NCBI GenBank assembly: GCA_021201335.1
Contig: JAJQFD010000029.1
Coordinates: 1-37,258 of the forward strand
DNA: 37,258 nucleotides
Direction: 5' to 3'
Source of the DNA: Bacteroides sp.
Lineage (GTDB): Bacteria; Bacteroidota; Bacteroidia; Bacteroidales; Bacteroidaceae
Shown here: piece by piece, positions 10,425 through 18,979 of the stretch
How the letters are laid out: each line of letters opens with the position of its first letter
Numbering within the stretch: the first letter of the stretch is position 1
Translations under genes and position numbers: made by a program
The notes under the pieces: model-generated
The model's input: only the letters and a program-made list of their open reading frames with translations
The model's database searches: none
What the model was told of the DNA's origin: nothing

Positions 10425-11636
10425 ATGAAAAGAGTATTTATTTTAGTGGCTTTATTTACAATGGCAACTCTTTCTTATAGCCAGGAAAAAGCCGTAAAAG
10501 ATGCAAGAGCTGCCAATACGAGCTCGGATTTCACCAAAGCAAGACAGTTAATACAGGAAGCTTTGGATAATCCGGAAACTCAAAATGACCCCGAAACCTG
10601 GAATGTGGCTGGGTCAATTGAAAAAAATTACAATGCTAAAGAAACAGAAAAGGCATATCTGAGAAAACCTTATGATACATTAGGGGTATATAACAGTGTT
10701 TTGGATATGTTCAAATACTTTCTGAAAACCGATGACTTAGCACAAATTCCAAATGAAAAGGGAAAAATTAAAAATAAGTACCGGAAAACTAATGCCGCTT
10801 CTTTGGTTGCTGAACGTCCCAATTTAATTAATGGCGGAATACAGTATTTTAATCTGAATGATGATAAAAAAGCATTAGAATTCTTTGGAACATACATTGA
10901 TGCATCCAGTCATCCCATTTTTGAAAAGGAAAACTTTATGGCTACTGATACTTTAATGTCGCAGGTAGCTTATTATGCTTCACTAGCTGCTGCTAAGACA
11001 GATGATTATTCTTCCATCTTGAAATATGCACCCTATGCCGAAAACGATAAAGAATTTGGTCAATATGCAATGGAGTTTATTTCAACAGCATACAAAGCTG
11101 AAGGCGATACAATTAAATGGCTTGAATCATTAAAAGCAGGAATCCAAAAATATCCGGATCATCCTTATTTCTTCGGGCATCTTATCGATTATTATAGTAA
11201 TAATAATAAATTTGATGAAGCAATGACTTTTGCAGATGATATGATTGCTAAGGATCCCAATAACACATTCTTTTTGTATGTTAAAGGATATCTTTATTAT
11301 AATATGAAAGAGTACGATAAAGCAATAGAATTCTATAACAAAACCATTGCTGTAGACCCTAATTATGCAGAGGCTTATTCCAATTTAGGATTAATTTATT
11401 GTCAGTTAGCTCAGGACTACGCAGACAAAGCTACTGCTGATACGAATGATCCTAATTATGCTACCGATCAAGAAAAAATAAAAAAATATTATGAGGAAGC
11501 AAGACCATATTATGAAAAAGCAAGAGAATTGAAACCAGATCAACAAGATCTTTGGATTCAGGGTCTTTACAGAGTTTACTATAATCTGAATATGGCACCC
11601 CAATTCGAGGAAATTGAAAAATTAATGGGCCTTTAA
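10425..11636 (+). CDS. Secreted tetratricopeptide-repeat (TPR) protein
   Basis: A 403-residue protein with a signal peptide (MKRVFILVALFTMATLSYSQ), so it is probably periplasmic or attached to the envelope. Clear TPR units lie in the C-terminal half, for example around KEYDKAIEFYNKTIAVDPNYAEAYSNLGLIY (in shorter pieces: YDKAIEFYNK, then PNYAEAYSNLG), with weaker repeats before them. TPR domains bind other proteins; the partner is unknown. It follows gyrA closely and ends just before a strong terminator. From memory, a TPR gene often follows gyrA in Bacteroidales. No enzymatic motif was seen. Confidence 0.85.
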   Translation: MKRVFILVALFTMATLSYSQEKAVKDARAANTSSDFTKARQLIQEALDNPETQNDPETWNVAGSIEKNYNAKETEKAYLRKPYDTLGVYNSVLDMFKYFLKTDDLAQIPNEKGKIKNKYRKTNAASLVAERPNLINGGIQYFNLNDDKKALEFFGTYIDASSHPIFEKENFMATDTLMSQVAYYASLAAAKTDDYSSILKYAPYAENDKEFGQYAMEFISTAYKAEGDTIKWLESLKAGIQKYPDHPYFFGHLIDYYSNNNKFDEAMTFADDMIAKDPNNTFFLYVKGYLYYNMKEYDKAIEFYNKTIAVDPNYAEAYSNLGLIYCQLAQDYADKATADTNDPNYATDQEKIKKYYEEARPYYEKARELKPDQQDLWIQGLYRVYYNLNMAPQFEEIEKLMGL

Positions 11637-11661
11637 TTGGTTATAACAAACTTTTTAATGG

Positions 11662-11691
11662 AGGCTGTCCAAATGGGCAGCTTTCTTTTTA
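11662..11691 (+). terminator. Intrinsic terminator after the gyrA-TPR operon
   Basis: GCTGTCC (11664-11670) pairs with GGGCAGC (11675-11681) around an AAAT loop, with one G-U pair and two weaker outer pairs. TTTCTTTTTAT follows on the plus strand. It begins about 25 bases after the TPR stop. Confidence 0.8.
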
Positions 11692-11784
11692 TCGGCAGCT
11701 CGTAATAACTGCAAGTTTCAAGGATTTACAAATTTGAATATATGTGATATAATCATCATTATGTTTAATTAGCTATGTGGCAAT

Positions 11785-11821
11785 ATTAGTCCTATTGCTA
11801 TTCTTATACAATAGGACTAAT
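11785..11821. terminator. Perfect 13-bp hairpin between convergent genes
   Basis: ATTAGTCCTATTG (11785-11797) and its exact complement (11809-11821) surround an 11-base loop. It is followed by TTTATTTTAT on the plus strand and lies 15 bases beyond the stop of the minus-strand Usp gene. It may act as a bidirectional terminator for the convergent TPR and Usp genes. A T tract exists only on the plus side, so its use by the Usp transcript is less certain. Confidence 0.55.
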
Positions 11822-11836
11822 TTATTTTATAGAGAA

Positions 11837-12964
11837 TTATTTTATCACCAATAATGGAGTATCTGAATGGAAAACCATTCTGCGAGCAATCCCAGGATTA
11901 AATAATCTGGAAAAAATATTTCTTTTATATGTTGGTACTGCTATAAAATCAATCTGATGCTGCTTAATATATCCATCCAGACAGTTTAATAAGTCATCGT
12001 CAATAACTAAGTCATATCGAATATCCACGGTTGGATATTGTTTCTGAAAATATTCTTTGAAGCCGGTTAGTTTAACTTCATCCCAAGCATCTTTTTCTTT
12101 AGCATCTGCCAAATAAATTACGGAAACTGAAGATTGAATGGGCTTTATGGAAGTAATAAATGTATCAAAAGAGATTAAATCGCGTTGATCAAAGTTAGTG
12201 ATAAATGCTACTCTCCTTATTTCGTTAAAATCCGCAAATGAAGCATTTTCAGGGATGACTAGAACAGGAGTTCTGCTCCGATCTATTACTTCTGCTGTTA
12301 CACTACCAATTAAATCAATATCCTTCTGGTTTTTACCACGAGTTCCCATTATAACAAGTAAAGGACGTTCTTCTTTGGTATATCTAACGATCTCTTCCTC
12401 TGGAATCCCTTCTCTTAATAAAGATGTGAATTTCACGTCTGGAAGTTTTCCTGCTGCCATCTCTTCTCTTATTTTATTGGAGAAAATATTGATATCTTCA
12501 TTTACTTTCTGAATAATGTTTCTTACATTCTCTTCATCGTTTATCTGATAATCAAAAACATCACCATAAGGTAATGGAGAAGTATATATTGGAGCAAAAT
12601 ACACATGCATCAGTACGATTTCAGCATGTGTAGTATATGCAAAATTGAAACCAAGTTCACAGGCTTTTAACGAGTAATCTGAAAAATCGATTGGAATAAG
12701 AATTTGAGTTATTTTATTCTCTTGATTTTCTTCCTCCTTCTCCCCTACTACATCTTCTGACAACCAGGCTGAACTTTCAGTGATTTTTAAAGCCTTTGGC
12801 AAATCGCTTTCTTTAATTCTTACACGTACACCCGAAGAAACAACAGGCTGTATCTGATTCACATTATGTATGTATGCTTCAATTCCTTCGCTTTCAAGTA
12901 CACTTTTAAGTATCTGTGCCTTAGAAAAAGTAAGTATGGCTAAAGTTACTAGTTTGTCTTCCAT
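11837..12964 (-). CDS. DUF2007 domain fused to tandem universal stress (UspA) domains
   Basis: A 375-residue cytoplasmic protein. The first ~70 residues (TLAILTFSKAQILKSVLESE onwards) resemble DUF2007, a small 'putative signal transducing' fold. Two Usp domains follow, about 85-237 and 238-375. The first ends with the ATP-binding signature G-2X-G-9X-GS (Gly207, Gly210, Gly220, Ser221). The second lacks it, so probably only one domain binds nucleotide. Tandem Usp proteins act in stress survival, usually without a known reaction. The start ATG gives the DUF2007 fold at once. It lies downstream of a small DNA-binding gene, separated by a hairpin; I see no clear promoter of its own. Confidence 0.85.
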   Translation of the reverse strand: MEDKLVTLAILTFSKAQILKSVLESEGIEAYIHNVNQIQPVVSSGVRVRIKESDLPKALKITESSAWLSEDVVGEKEEENQENKITQILIPIDFSDYSLKACELGFNFAYTTHAEIVLMHVYFAPIYTSPLPYGDVFDYQINDEENVRNIIQKVNEDINIFSNKIREEMAAGKLPDVKFTSLLREGIPEEEIVRYTKEERPLLVIMGTRGKNQKDIDLIGSVTAEVIDRSRTPVLVIPENASFADFNEIRRVAFITNFDQRDLISFDTFITSIKPIQSSVSVIYLADAKEKDAWDEVKLTGFKEYFQKQYPTVDIRYDLVIDDDLLNCLDGYIKQHQIDFIAVPTYKRNIFSRLFNPGIARRMVFHSDTPLLVIK

Positions 12965-13005
12965 AAGAGTCCAATTTAAATAGTATTTTGTGATAACATA
13001 TAAGA

Positions 13006-13043
13006 AATCCCAATTGTTTAGTTTACGCTTTACAATTGGGATT
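13006..13043 (-). terminator. Hairpin after the small DNA-binding gene
   Basis: AATCCCAATTGT (13006-13017) pairs perfectly with 13032-13043 around a 14-base loop. It starts 19 bases past the stop of the 96-residue gene. On the minus strand it is followed by only moderately T-rich sequence (TTCTTATATG), so it may terminate partially and let some transcription reach the Usp gene. Confidence 0.55.
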
Positions 13044-13062
13044 GATGTAATTTTGTTATATT

Positions 13063-13353
13063 TTAGACTTGCGTGGATTCGGTAGCTTCTTTCTTTTGCA
13101 TTTCATTGTTGACTTCATCTAATATTCTTAATGCCCGTTCCAATACTGTGGTATCGTCAATCATAACCAGCCCACCATCAGGACCGGGCTCATAATGAAT
13201 TCCGACACTTTTCCCTTCCTTAAAATTTCGGCCGCCGAAGAAATTTCTTACAGTACTAACGTTAAGCCCCAACTCATCTGCAATTCTGTGCATGCTACCG
13301 CTCGGCAATGAATCTTTTATTTTACGGAGTTCATTGAATGTTATTGTTCTCAT
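13063..13353 (-). CDS. Small putative DNA-binding protein (helix-turn-helix-like)
   Basis: A 96-residue protein. Residues about 20-40 (MHRIADELGLNVSTVRNFFG) have the layout of a helix-turn-helix: a helix, a Gly-containing turn and a second polar helix with STVRNFF. The central part, with YEPGPDGGLVMIDD, looks like a small beta structure, and the C-terminus is a charged helix. I recognise it as a conserved Bacteroidales hypothetical often labelled DNA-binding, but no function is known to me. It has one of the cleanest promoters in the window and is monocistronic or leads into the Usp gene. It might regulate neighbours, but nothing in the sequence proves that. Confidence 0.75.
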   Translation of the reverse strand: MRTITFNELRKIKDSLPSGSMHRIADELGLNVSTVRNFFGGRNFKEGKSVGIHYEPGPDGGLVMIDDTTVLERALRILDEVNNEMQKKEATESTQV

Positions 13354-13397
13354 GATCCTAAATTTTGGTTAATACTCTTGTTGTTTGTATAACGCTA

Positions 13398-13428
13398 TAA
13401 ACTTAGGAAAAAAAAAAGAATAATCAAA
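13398..13428 (-). promoter_or_regulatory. Bacteroidota promoter of the small DNA-binding gene
   Basis: On the minus strand TTTG (13425-13428) is followed after 19 bp by TAAGTTTA (13398-13405). It fits TTTG-N19-21-TAnnTTTG with a single mismatch. The spacer contains a run of ten T. Predicted transcription starts about 38 bases before the ATG at 13353. Confidence 0.65.
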
Positions 13429-13466
13429 CTAATTATATATCTTTTTGAGAAAGTAATGTTTATTTA

Positions 13467-14300
13467 TCAGATGACTTCTAACTCGGAAGTTTGTACCCAA
13501 CCTACTTTACCATCTTCTAATGAAATTTCTTTCCATGAGCTCATGGAATTGTCTTGAATTTGTACCTTTCTTCCTTCGTGTAAAACAAATAAACTTGTGC
13601 CATTTTCATTCGGGGTACTCCTTACTATAACACTTGGACTGATAATAATAGCCGTATTTCTGTTTACTAATGTGTTCTTTTGATAGGAAGCAAATGAATT
13701 AGTACAGATGGTAAATATCAGAAAAAGAACGCTACCAATAAACCCTATTTTTTTTATCACTATTCTTTTTGAAAAAATAAAAAAATATGCCGATAAGATA
13801 AATAGAATAAAGAAAGCAATTCCCCATCTCGCCCAAACATCAACACTGGTACTATTTATCAAGGATTTAATCCAGCTTACAAAAAAGACATCAGGTATTT
13901 CTTCCACTTTGTCTACTGTTTTACTGCGAGCTATTTCCAGGTTAGCACGAATGTCCGCATTACCAGGCTTTAATAACAATGCTCTTTCATAATTTAAGAT
14001 AGCTCTGGCTATATCATCTGATTTATAGTAACTATTGCCCAGATTATAATATATCTCAGCTGCTTCACCATACTCTAGCACACTTTCATACAGTTGAATA
14101 GCAGTTTCAAAGTTATTCCTTAAATAGGCACTATCTGCTTTCGACTTGATTTGTGTTGGTGAAAGCGAAAGATCCATCTGCTGATTCAAATAGCTGCTTA
14201 ATGTGTCAGAAACAGCCTCTGTAACTAAAGAATCCTGTTGAGGGTATAAATGGATGAATGAACCCAAGAATATAAGGATCAAAAAAAGTATTTTTTTCAT
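13467..14300 (-). CDS. batE: BatE: TPR protein with C-terminal SH3-like domain
   Basis: A 277-residue protein from the ATG at 14300; an in-frame TTG at 14309 would add three residues, but the ATG begins a normal signal peptide (MKKILFLILIFLGSFIHLYP). TPR units follow (about 55-125, with AEIYYNLGNSYYKSDDIARA), then two membrane segments near 155-180 and 185-205 and a C-terminal SH3b-like domain ending in GWVQTSELEVI. This is the typical BatE layout and it is the last gene of the Bat operon. The SH3 part would lie in the periplasm if the membrane topology is as drawn. Its role is inferred from the family: part of the Bat envelope complex linked to oxygen tolerance. Confidence 0.88.
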   Translation of the reverse strand: MKKILFLILIFLGSFIHLYPQQDSLVTEAVSDTLSSYLNQQMDLSLSPTQIKSKADSAYLRNNFETAIQLYESVLEYGEAAEIYYNLGNSYYKSDDIARAILNYERALLLKPGNADIRANLEIARSKTVDKVEEIPDVFFVSWIKSLINSTSVDVWARWGIAFFILFILSAYFFIFSKRIVIKKIGFIGSVLFLIFTICTNSFASYQKNTLVNRNTAIIISPSVIVRSTPNENGTSLFVLHEGRKVQIQDNSMSSWKEISLEDGKVGWVQTSELEVI

Positions 14301-14319
14301 AATGGTCAATCTCTAAAAA

Positions 14320-16194
14320 TTAACGTTTAATAGAGTTCTCTATTTTACTTATTACATTGAGTGCTACCGAATATACATTATCCATCGCCTGGCTTTCATC
14401 CCCAGGCGCGAAACGTGCAAATTCGCACTCATGCAATGCATTAAGGAACTCTTTTATTAATTCATCACTCACACCATGCTTCATAAGTTTCTCTTCAATA
14501 TTGTCTTTAGATAAGCGGGAAACCGGAATATTCAACTTATCACTGATATATCCCCATAAAGCTTTCAATACTTCATCATAAAACTCATCTTTCTTATTTT
14601 CAGCTAATAGTTTACCTGCTAGTTTTAATCTCTTGGTAGCCATTTTATTGGCTTTCTTGGTGCGTACTTTCGCTACATTAGCATTTTCAATAGCTTGTTT
14701 GCGATATACGATAAAGAATAGAATAAATGCAATGAGCGGAATTATATAGAACATCCAATAAAGCATAGACCCATAGAAGAATTGCCCTTTTGGATGGAGC
14801 TTAACCTCATTTAGTTTAATGAAACGTATATCTTCACCCAACACTTTAATATCCTCTTTATTTGTAAAGTTAGCCACTACCTGATCGGCATTGCCTTCTC
14901 CTCTTTCAACTACTACTTCGTAGTCTTCCGTTTTCAAGGTCTTATATGATTTAGACTTGATATCAAAGTAACTGAAAGTTACTCCCGGAATTTTAAAAGT
15001 GCCAGGATGCCGTGCGATTGCCAGATATTCAATTACTTTATTTCCGGTATTGCCATCTCTGGTTAATCTAACTCTATTATCTACTTTCGGGTCATAAACC
15101 TCAAAGTCACTCGGGAATTCAATATTAGGGTTCGCTATCAATTTTAAGTTACCGGTTCCGGAGATAACTAATTTGATAGTGATTGCATCATTTGTTTTAA
15201 TCTGCTGACTGTTTATGGATGAAGTAATATTGAAGTTTCCTACTCCACCTGAAAATCCTGCGGGCTTTCCTGCAGGCAAGGCGCTCACGTTAATTTTAAC
15301 AGTAGGAGTATACAGTGTTTTCTTAATTTGCGTATAATTGCTTCCTCCATTGAAAAATGCATCGAATGGATCGATGCTTCTGATTACTTTCCGGATAGAA
15401 GCGTCAAAACGCGCCGGTTCAATCGTCAGTTCTCCTCCTTGCTGTGGAAAAAGAACAAACTGACGATATATCGTGGTATGATAGTTTCTGCCGTTATAAT
15501 GCTCCAATTGCCATCTTTTATCATTGGATTGTTCAATTTCCTGTGATAAAAATCCCTTGAAATCAGGCAGTTTTATATTGTCAAAGCCTTCTAACTCAAC
15601 TAAAGTGTATATTTTGTATGTTAGTAAGAAAGCTTCCTGCTCATAAATATTTGTTTTGGTAGCTGTAGCAGCAATAAACAAGTCTTGATTAGAAATACTA
15701 CTTCCGCTGGAATTAGTGGAAGGTTTGGAAGCATTATTATTCCCTCCCGAAGAACTTCCCGAGCTACCTGTGTTTGCACTTCCTGATGAATTATTCGCCT
15801 GATCTTTCGGTAATACTTTGATGTTAACTGAGTTGGATATTAATTGTTCACCATCTGCAACTATAGAGGCGGCAGGTATCGAAAAAGTACCTTCCTTATT
15901 AGCCATTAATATATAAGTGTAAGTAATACTACTGGACGAACTTACCTTTCCATTAATAATTTGAGTACTACTTTGCTGTGATCGACTAGGCCCCATTAGT
16001 ATATCAAAACCGGTGATACTACCTGGTGCCCGGAAATCTTTCACATTTTGTGTTGTTACTACGTAAGTAAGTCTGAATTGATCTCCTACCACTATAACAT
16101 CCGGCGCTGATGCTGTAAAAACCGGTTTCACATCAGCATACGCATAGTCAATTACAAACAGTAACGAAAATAATAAGAAAAAAAGTTTTCTCAT
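14320..16194 (-). CDS. batD: BatD (oxygen tolerance protein)
   Basis: I choose the ATG at 16194 because it opens a standard signal peptide (MRKLFFLLFSLLFVIDYAYA, mature at DVKP). An in-frame ATG at 16218, three bases after the batC stop, would add eight residues before it. From 16194 the protein has 624 residues. The large periplasmic region has Ig-like beta folds typical of BatD, interrupted by a low-complexity Ser/Gly/Asn linker (SGSANTGSSGSSSGG). A membrane segment (MFYIIPLIAFILFFIVY) follows and then a cytoplasmic helical domain. BatD is thought to assemble with the VWA proteins BatA and BatB in the inner membrane. Confidence 0.92.
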   Translation of the reverse strand: MRKLFFLLFSLLFVIDYAYADVKPVFTASAPDVIVVGDQFRLTYVVTTQNVKDFRAPGSITGFDILMGPSRSQQSSTQIINGKVSSSSSITYTYILMANKEGTFSIPAASIVADGEQLISNSVNIKVLPKDQANNSSGSANTGSSGSSSGGNNNASKPSTNSSGSSISNQDLFIAATATKTNIYEQEAFLLTYKIYTLVELEGFDNIKLPDFKGFLSQEIEQSNDKRWQLEHYNGRNYHTTIYRQFVLFPQQGGELTIEPARFDASIRKVIRSIDPFDAFFNGGSNYTQIKKTLYTPTVKINVSALPAGKPAGFSGGVGNFNITSSINSQQIKTNDAITIKLVISGTGNLKLIANPNIEFPSDFEVYDPKVDNRVRLTRDGNTGNKVIEYLAIARHPGTFKIPGVTFSYFDIKSKSYKTLKTEDYEVVVERGEGNADQVVANFTNKEDIKVLGEDIRFIKLNEVKLHPKGQFFYGSMLYWMFYIIPLIAFILFFIVYRKQAIENANVAKVRTKKANKMATKRLKLAGKLLAENKKDEFYDEVLKALWGYISDKLNIPVSRLSKDNIEEKLMKHGVSDELIKEFLNALHECEFARFAPGDESQAMDNVYSVALNVISKIENSIKR

Positions 16195-16221
16195 TGTTGT
16201 ATATTTTATAACATCCATCTA

Positions 16222-16920
16222 TTACCAATCTTTTTCCAAACGTCCGCCAGATACAGCTTGTTGCTTTTGTACTTTCTCCTGGACATCCTTTTCATCCTGC
16301 ATCAAGGCATTTAACATTTGTTCCGCATTCTCTTTCGACATTTCATTTTCCTGCTGTTGCTGTTGATCCTCTTCATTCTGCTCATCCTGATTTTGTTGAT
16401 CTTGTTGTTGTTCCTGCTCCTGCTGCTCTTGTTGTTGCTCATTCTGCTCATCCTGATTCTGTTGATCTTGCTGTTGTTCCTGTTCCTGCAACATTTTTTG
16501 TGCCAGAGCCAGGTTATAACGGGTTTCATCATCATTCGGATTATTACGAAGCGACATCTTATAAGCTTCTATTGCTTTCGCATAATCCTGCGCAGCATGA
16601 AACAATACACCTGCATTGTGATATATTTGGGCCAGCTTTGATTTATCTTTCTCTATCTTGGAAGCAGCTTCATATTGCTTCATCGCATCCTGAAATTTTT
16701 GCTGGTTGGCCAGTGTATTTCCCAGATTATACATTGAAGCGGTTGATTGTGGATTAACGTCTAATGCTTTTCGGTAATTGATTTCAGCATCTACAAAAAT
16801 ACTATCCTTATAAGCTTTGTTTCCCTTGCGGATATAATCCCGTTCTGCTTTTTGTGCAAAAACAGAAGTGAGAGCTATCAATACAAATGCTACAAATGTT
16901 ATATATCTTTTCTTTAGCAT
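16222..16920 (-). CDS. batC: BatC: TPR protein with duplicated Gln-rich tail
   Basis: A 232-residue protein with an N-terminal signal or anchor (MLKKRYITFVAFVLIALTSVFAQ). TPR units run from about 26 to 140, including ASMYNLGNTLANQQKFQDAM and AQIYHNAGVLFHAAQDYAKA. Then comes a Gln/Glu/Asp/Asn-only tract of about 45 residues and a charged C-terminal helix ending GGRLEKDW. The tract contains the unit EQEQQQDQQNQDEQNE twice. TPRs probably dock other Bat proteins in the periplasm. It starts six bases after the batB stop and leads into batD, so translation is likely coupled. Confidence 0.9.
   Translation of the reverse strand: MLKKRYITFVAFVLIALTSVFAQKAERDYIRKGNKAYKDSIFVDAEINYRKALDVNPQSTASMYNLGNTLANQQKFQDAMKQYEAASKIEKDKSKLAQIYHNAGVLFHAAQDYAKAIEAYKMSLRNNPNDDETRYNLALAQKMLQEQEQQQDQQNQDEQNEQQQEQQEQEQQQDQQNQDEQNEEDQQQQQENEMSKENAEQMLNALMQDEKDVQEKVQKQQAVSGGRLEKDW
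16374..16488 (-). repeat. Two 49-bp direct repeats with 66-bp period inside batC
   Basis: Copies at 16374-16422 and 16440-16488 differ at three positions, all third-codon changes between CAA/CAG or GAA/GAG. They encode the duplicated Gln-rich segment. The even 66-bp spacing (22 codons) keeps the frame. Confidence 0.85.
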
Positions 16921-16926
16921 ATCAAA

Positions 16927-17952
16927 TTATTTGTTAGAGAACAATCTAATATTCTTAAACAATGGATTCTTCGATTCAAGAATGAGTAATTCAACTAATA
17001 AAATTAACAGAATTAACCAAGCTACCGCTTGAAATTGCTCATTATAATCCGTATATATAGTCGTTTCAATATCTGCTTTGGCTAATTTATCTATTTCAGC
17101 ACTAATAACGCGCTGAGCAGCATTACTATTATCGGCCCGGGTATATATGCCGTTGCCTTCTTTGGCAATTTCTTGCCCCATAGCTTCATTCAGACGGGTA
17201 ACAACTACGTTTCCCTCCCGGTCCTTACGATAGTCTCTTGTCCCTTCGATGGGAATGGGGGCACCTTCAGGAGTACCAATTCCAATAACATTTACCTGAA
17301 TGCCTTTTTCCCGGGCCGATTTTACAGCTTCAAGAGTACCTTTTTCATGATTTTCGCCATCTGTTATAATAATAATAGTGCGCCCCACTCCTTCCTGAGG
17401 TGTGAAACTACGCACAGCAAGATTAACTGCAGCCCCAATAGCAGTGCCCTGCTTGGATATCAAAGAGGGATTAATAGATTCCAGAAACATTTTAGCAGAA
17501 ATATAATCACTGGTTATGGGCAATTGCGTATAAGCATCACCAGCGAAAACAATTAAGCCGACTTTATCGTTTTCCAGTTCATCTACCATCCGGGAAATTA
17601 ATCTTTTGGCTCTCTCCAGGCGACTGGGTTCTATATCCTGTGCAAGCATTGAATTAGAGATATCTAATGCTATCAGCACTTCAATTCCACTTCTTTTAAC
17701 GATCTGCGGCTTTGCTCCGAATTGTGGACGGGCCAACAGGAAAGCAAATAATCCTATGGCCGCAAATACCAACCAGAATTTTACATCCGGACGGTACTTG
17801 GAAACACCTGGCATCAATGGAGCCATTAATACCGGATCGCCAAATCTACGTAATGCCTGCCTTCTTCTATAATTAGAATAGAGATAAAAGGCAGCCAAAA
17901 ATGGTAGTATCAGCAATAAATATAAATAGTTCGGGTCTTCAAATCGAAACAT
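16927..17952 (-). CDS. batB: BatB: VWA-domain inner-membrane protein
   Basis: A 341-residue protein with two N-terminal membrane segments (about 8-26 and 58-75), then a von Willebrand A domain with the metal-site motif DISNS (97-101), a conserved TSD loop (PITSDYISAK) and DGENHE, and a final membrane segment near the C-terminus (AWLILLILLVELLILE). The complete MIDAS suggests metal-dependent binding of a partner. It pairs with BatA (next gene upstream) and is followed within six bases by batC. Function in oxygen or envelope stress is known for the family, while the molecular mechanism is not. Confidence 0.94.
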   Translation of the reverse strand: MFRFEDPNYLYLLLILPFLAAFYLYSNYRRRQALRRFGDPVLMAPLMPGVSKYRPDVKFWLVFAAIGLFAFLLARPQFGAKPQIVKRSGIEVLIALDISNSMLAQDIEPSRLERAKRLISRMVDELENDKVGLIVFAGDAYTQLPITSDYISAKMFLESINPSLISKQGTAIGAAVNLAVRSFTPQEGVGRTIIIITDGENHEKGTLEAVKSAREKGIQVNVIGIGTPEGAPIPIEGTRDYRKDREGNVVVTRLNEAMGQEIAKEGNGIYTRADNSNAAQRVISAEIDKLAKADIETTIYTDYNEQFQAVAWLILLILLVELLILESKNPLFKNIRLFSNK

Positions 17953-17973
17953 CTTACTCTGAATTACATAAAA

Positions 17974-18957
17974 TTATGGAATCTTCTTCAATATTGAGTT
18001 ACGTAGCAATACCTCAAGCAACACACATAAAAATGCGATAAGAGCAAATAAACGGTATTCTTCCTGACGTTTACTATACTCCCTGACATTCAGTTTGGTT
18101 TTCTCCAACTTGTCAATCTGCGCATATACTTCTTTTAACTTAGAATTGCTGGTTGCACGATAATACTGGCCGTCAGTAGCAGAAGCTATTTGAGTCAGTA
18201 TCTTTTCGTCAATCTCAACCGGTACATTTACATATTGTATTCCCATCGCTGTCGGATAAGGATAAGGAGCTGTTCCATTCGTTCCTACACCAATTGTATA
18301 CACCCGGATACCAAAACTCTTAGCTATCTCAGCAGCTGTAAGCGGAGAGATATCGCCTTTGTTATTGGTACCATCCGTAAGGAGGATAATTACCTTAGAT
18401 TTAGCTTTGCTATCTTTCAACCTGGTTACTGCGTTAGCGATACCCATTCCAATGGCTGTACCGTCTTCAATGATACCGGTCCGTATTCCCTTAAACAGGT
18501 TCAGTAACACAGCATGATCTGTTGTCAAAGGACATTGCGTAAAAGTCTCACCAGCAAAAACCACAATACCTATATTATCATTCGGACGCCCGTTAATGAA
18601 CTCTGCGGCTACATCTTTAGCTGCTTCAAGACGATTAGGCTTTAAATCTTCCGCCAGCATACTTGTCGAAACATCAATTGTCAGCATGATATCAATTCCC
18701 TCAATTTCACTGTTCTGCCAACTATTGGTTGATTGCGGACGAGCAAGTACCAGAATCACCATAGTCAGGGCAACCAGACGTAATACAAAAGGGAGATGCA
18801 ATAAATAAATCTTATAACTTTTAGGAGTATGGGCATACACCCTGGCATCAGAAATCTGAAGGGTTGCTTCATTTTTCTTTCTTTTCAGGATATACCATAC
18901 GATATAAGGTATAAGAAGTAATAGCAGAAATAAATATTCAATATTGGCAAATATCAT
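17974..18957 (-). CDS. batA: BatA: VWA-domain inner-membrane protein
   Basis: A 327-residue paralogue of BatB. Membrane segments lie at about 6-24 and 55-72. The VWA domain has DVSTS (95-99), TTDHA and LTDGTNNKG, so the MIDAS is intact. A C-terminal membrane segment (LFALIAFLCVLLEVLLR) ends the protein. It lacks any signal peptide beyond the first segment. Spacing of about 20 bases to the genes on each side fits one transcript. The family name comes from the Bacteroides aerotolerance operon; the precise ligand is unknown. Confidence 0.94.
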   Translation of the reverse strand: MIFANIEYLFLLLLLIPYIVWYILKRKKNEATLQISDARVYAHTPKSYKIYLLHLPFVLRLVALTMVILVLARPQSTNSWQNSEIEGIDIMLTIDVSTSMLAEDLKPNRLEAAKDVAAEFINGRPNDNIGIVVFAGETFTQCPLTTDHAVLLNLFKGIRTGIIEDGTAIGMGIANAVTRLKDSKAKSKVIILLTDGTNNKGDISPLTAAEIAKSFGIRVYTIGVGTNGTAPYPYPTAMGIQYVNVPVEIDEKILTQIASATDGQYYRATSNSKLKEVYAQIDKLEKTKLNVREYSKRQEEYRLFALIAFLCVLLEVLLRNSILKKIP

Positions 18958-18979
18958 TCTTCAATTCTCTGTTTAACGT

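Noticed and set aside
16318..16641. Leu/Ile-rich plus-strand frame opposite batC
   Set aside because: It is the complement of the Gln-rich tract; CAG/CAA runs read as Leu on the other strand, and batC is clearly real.
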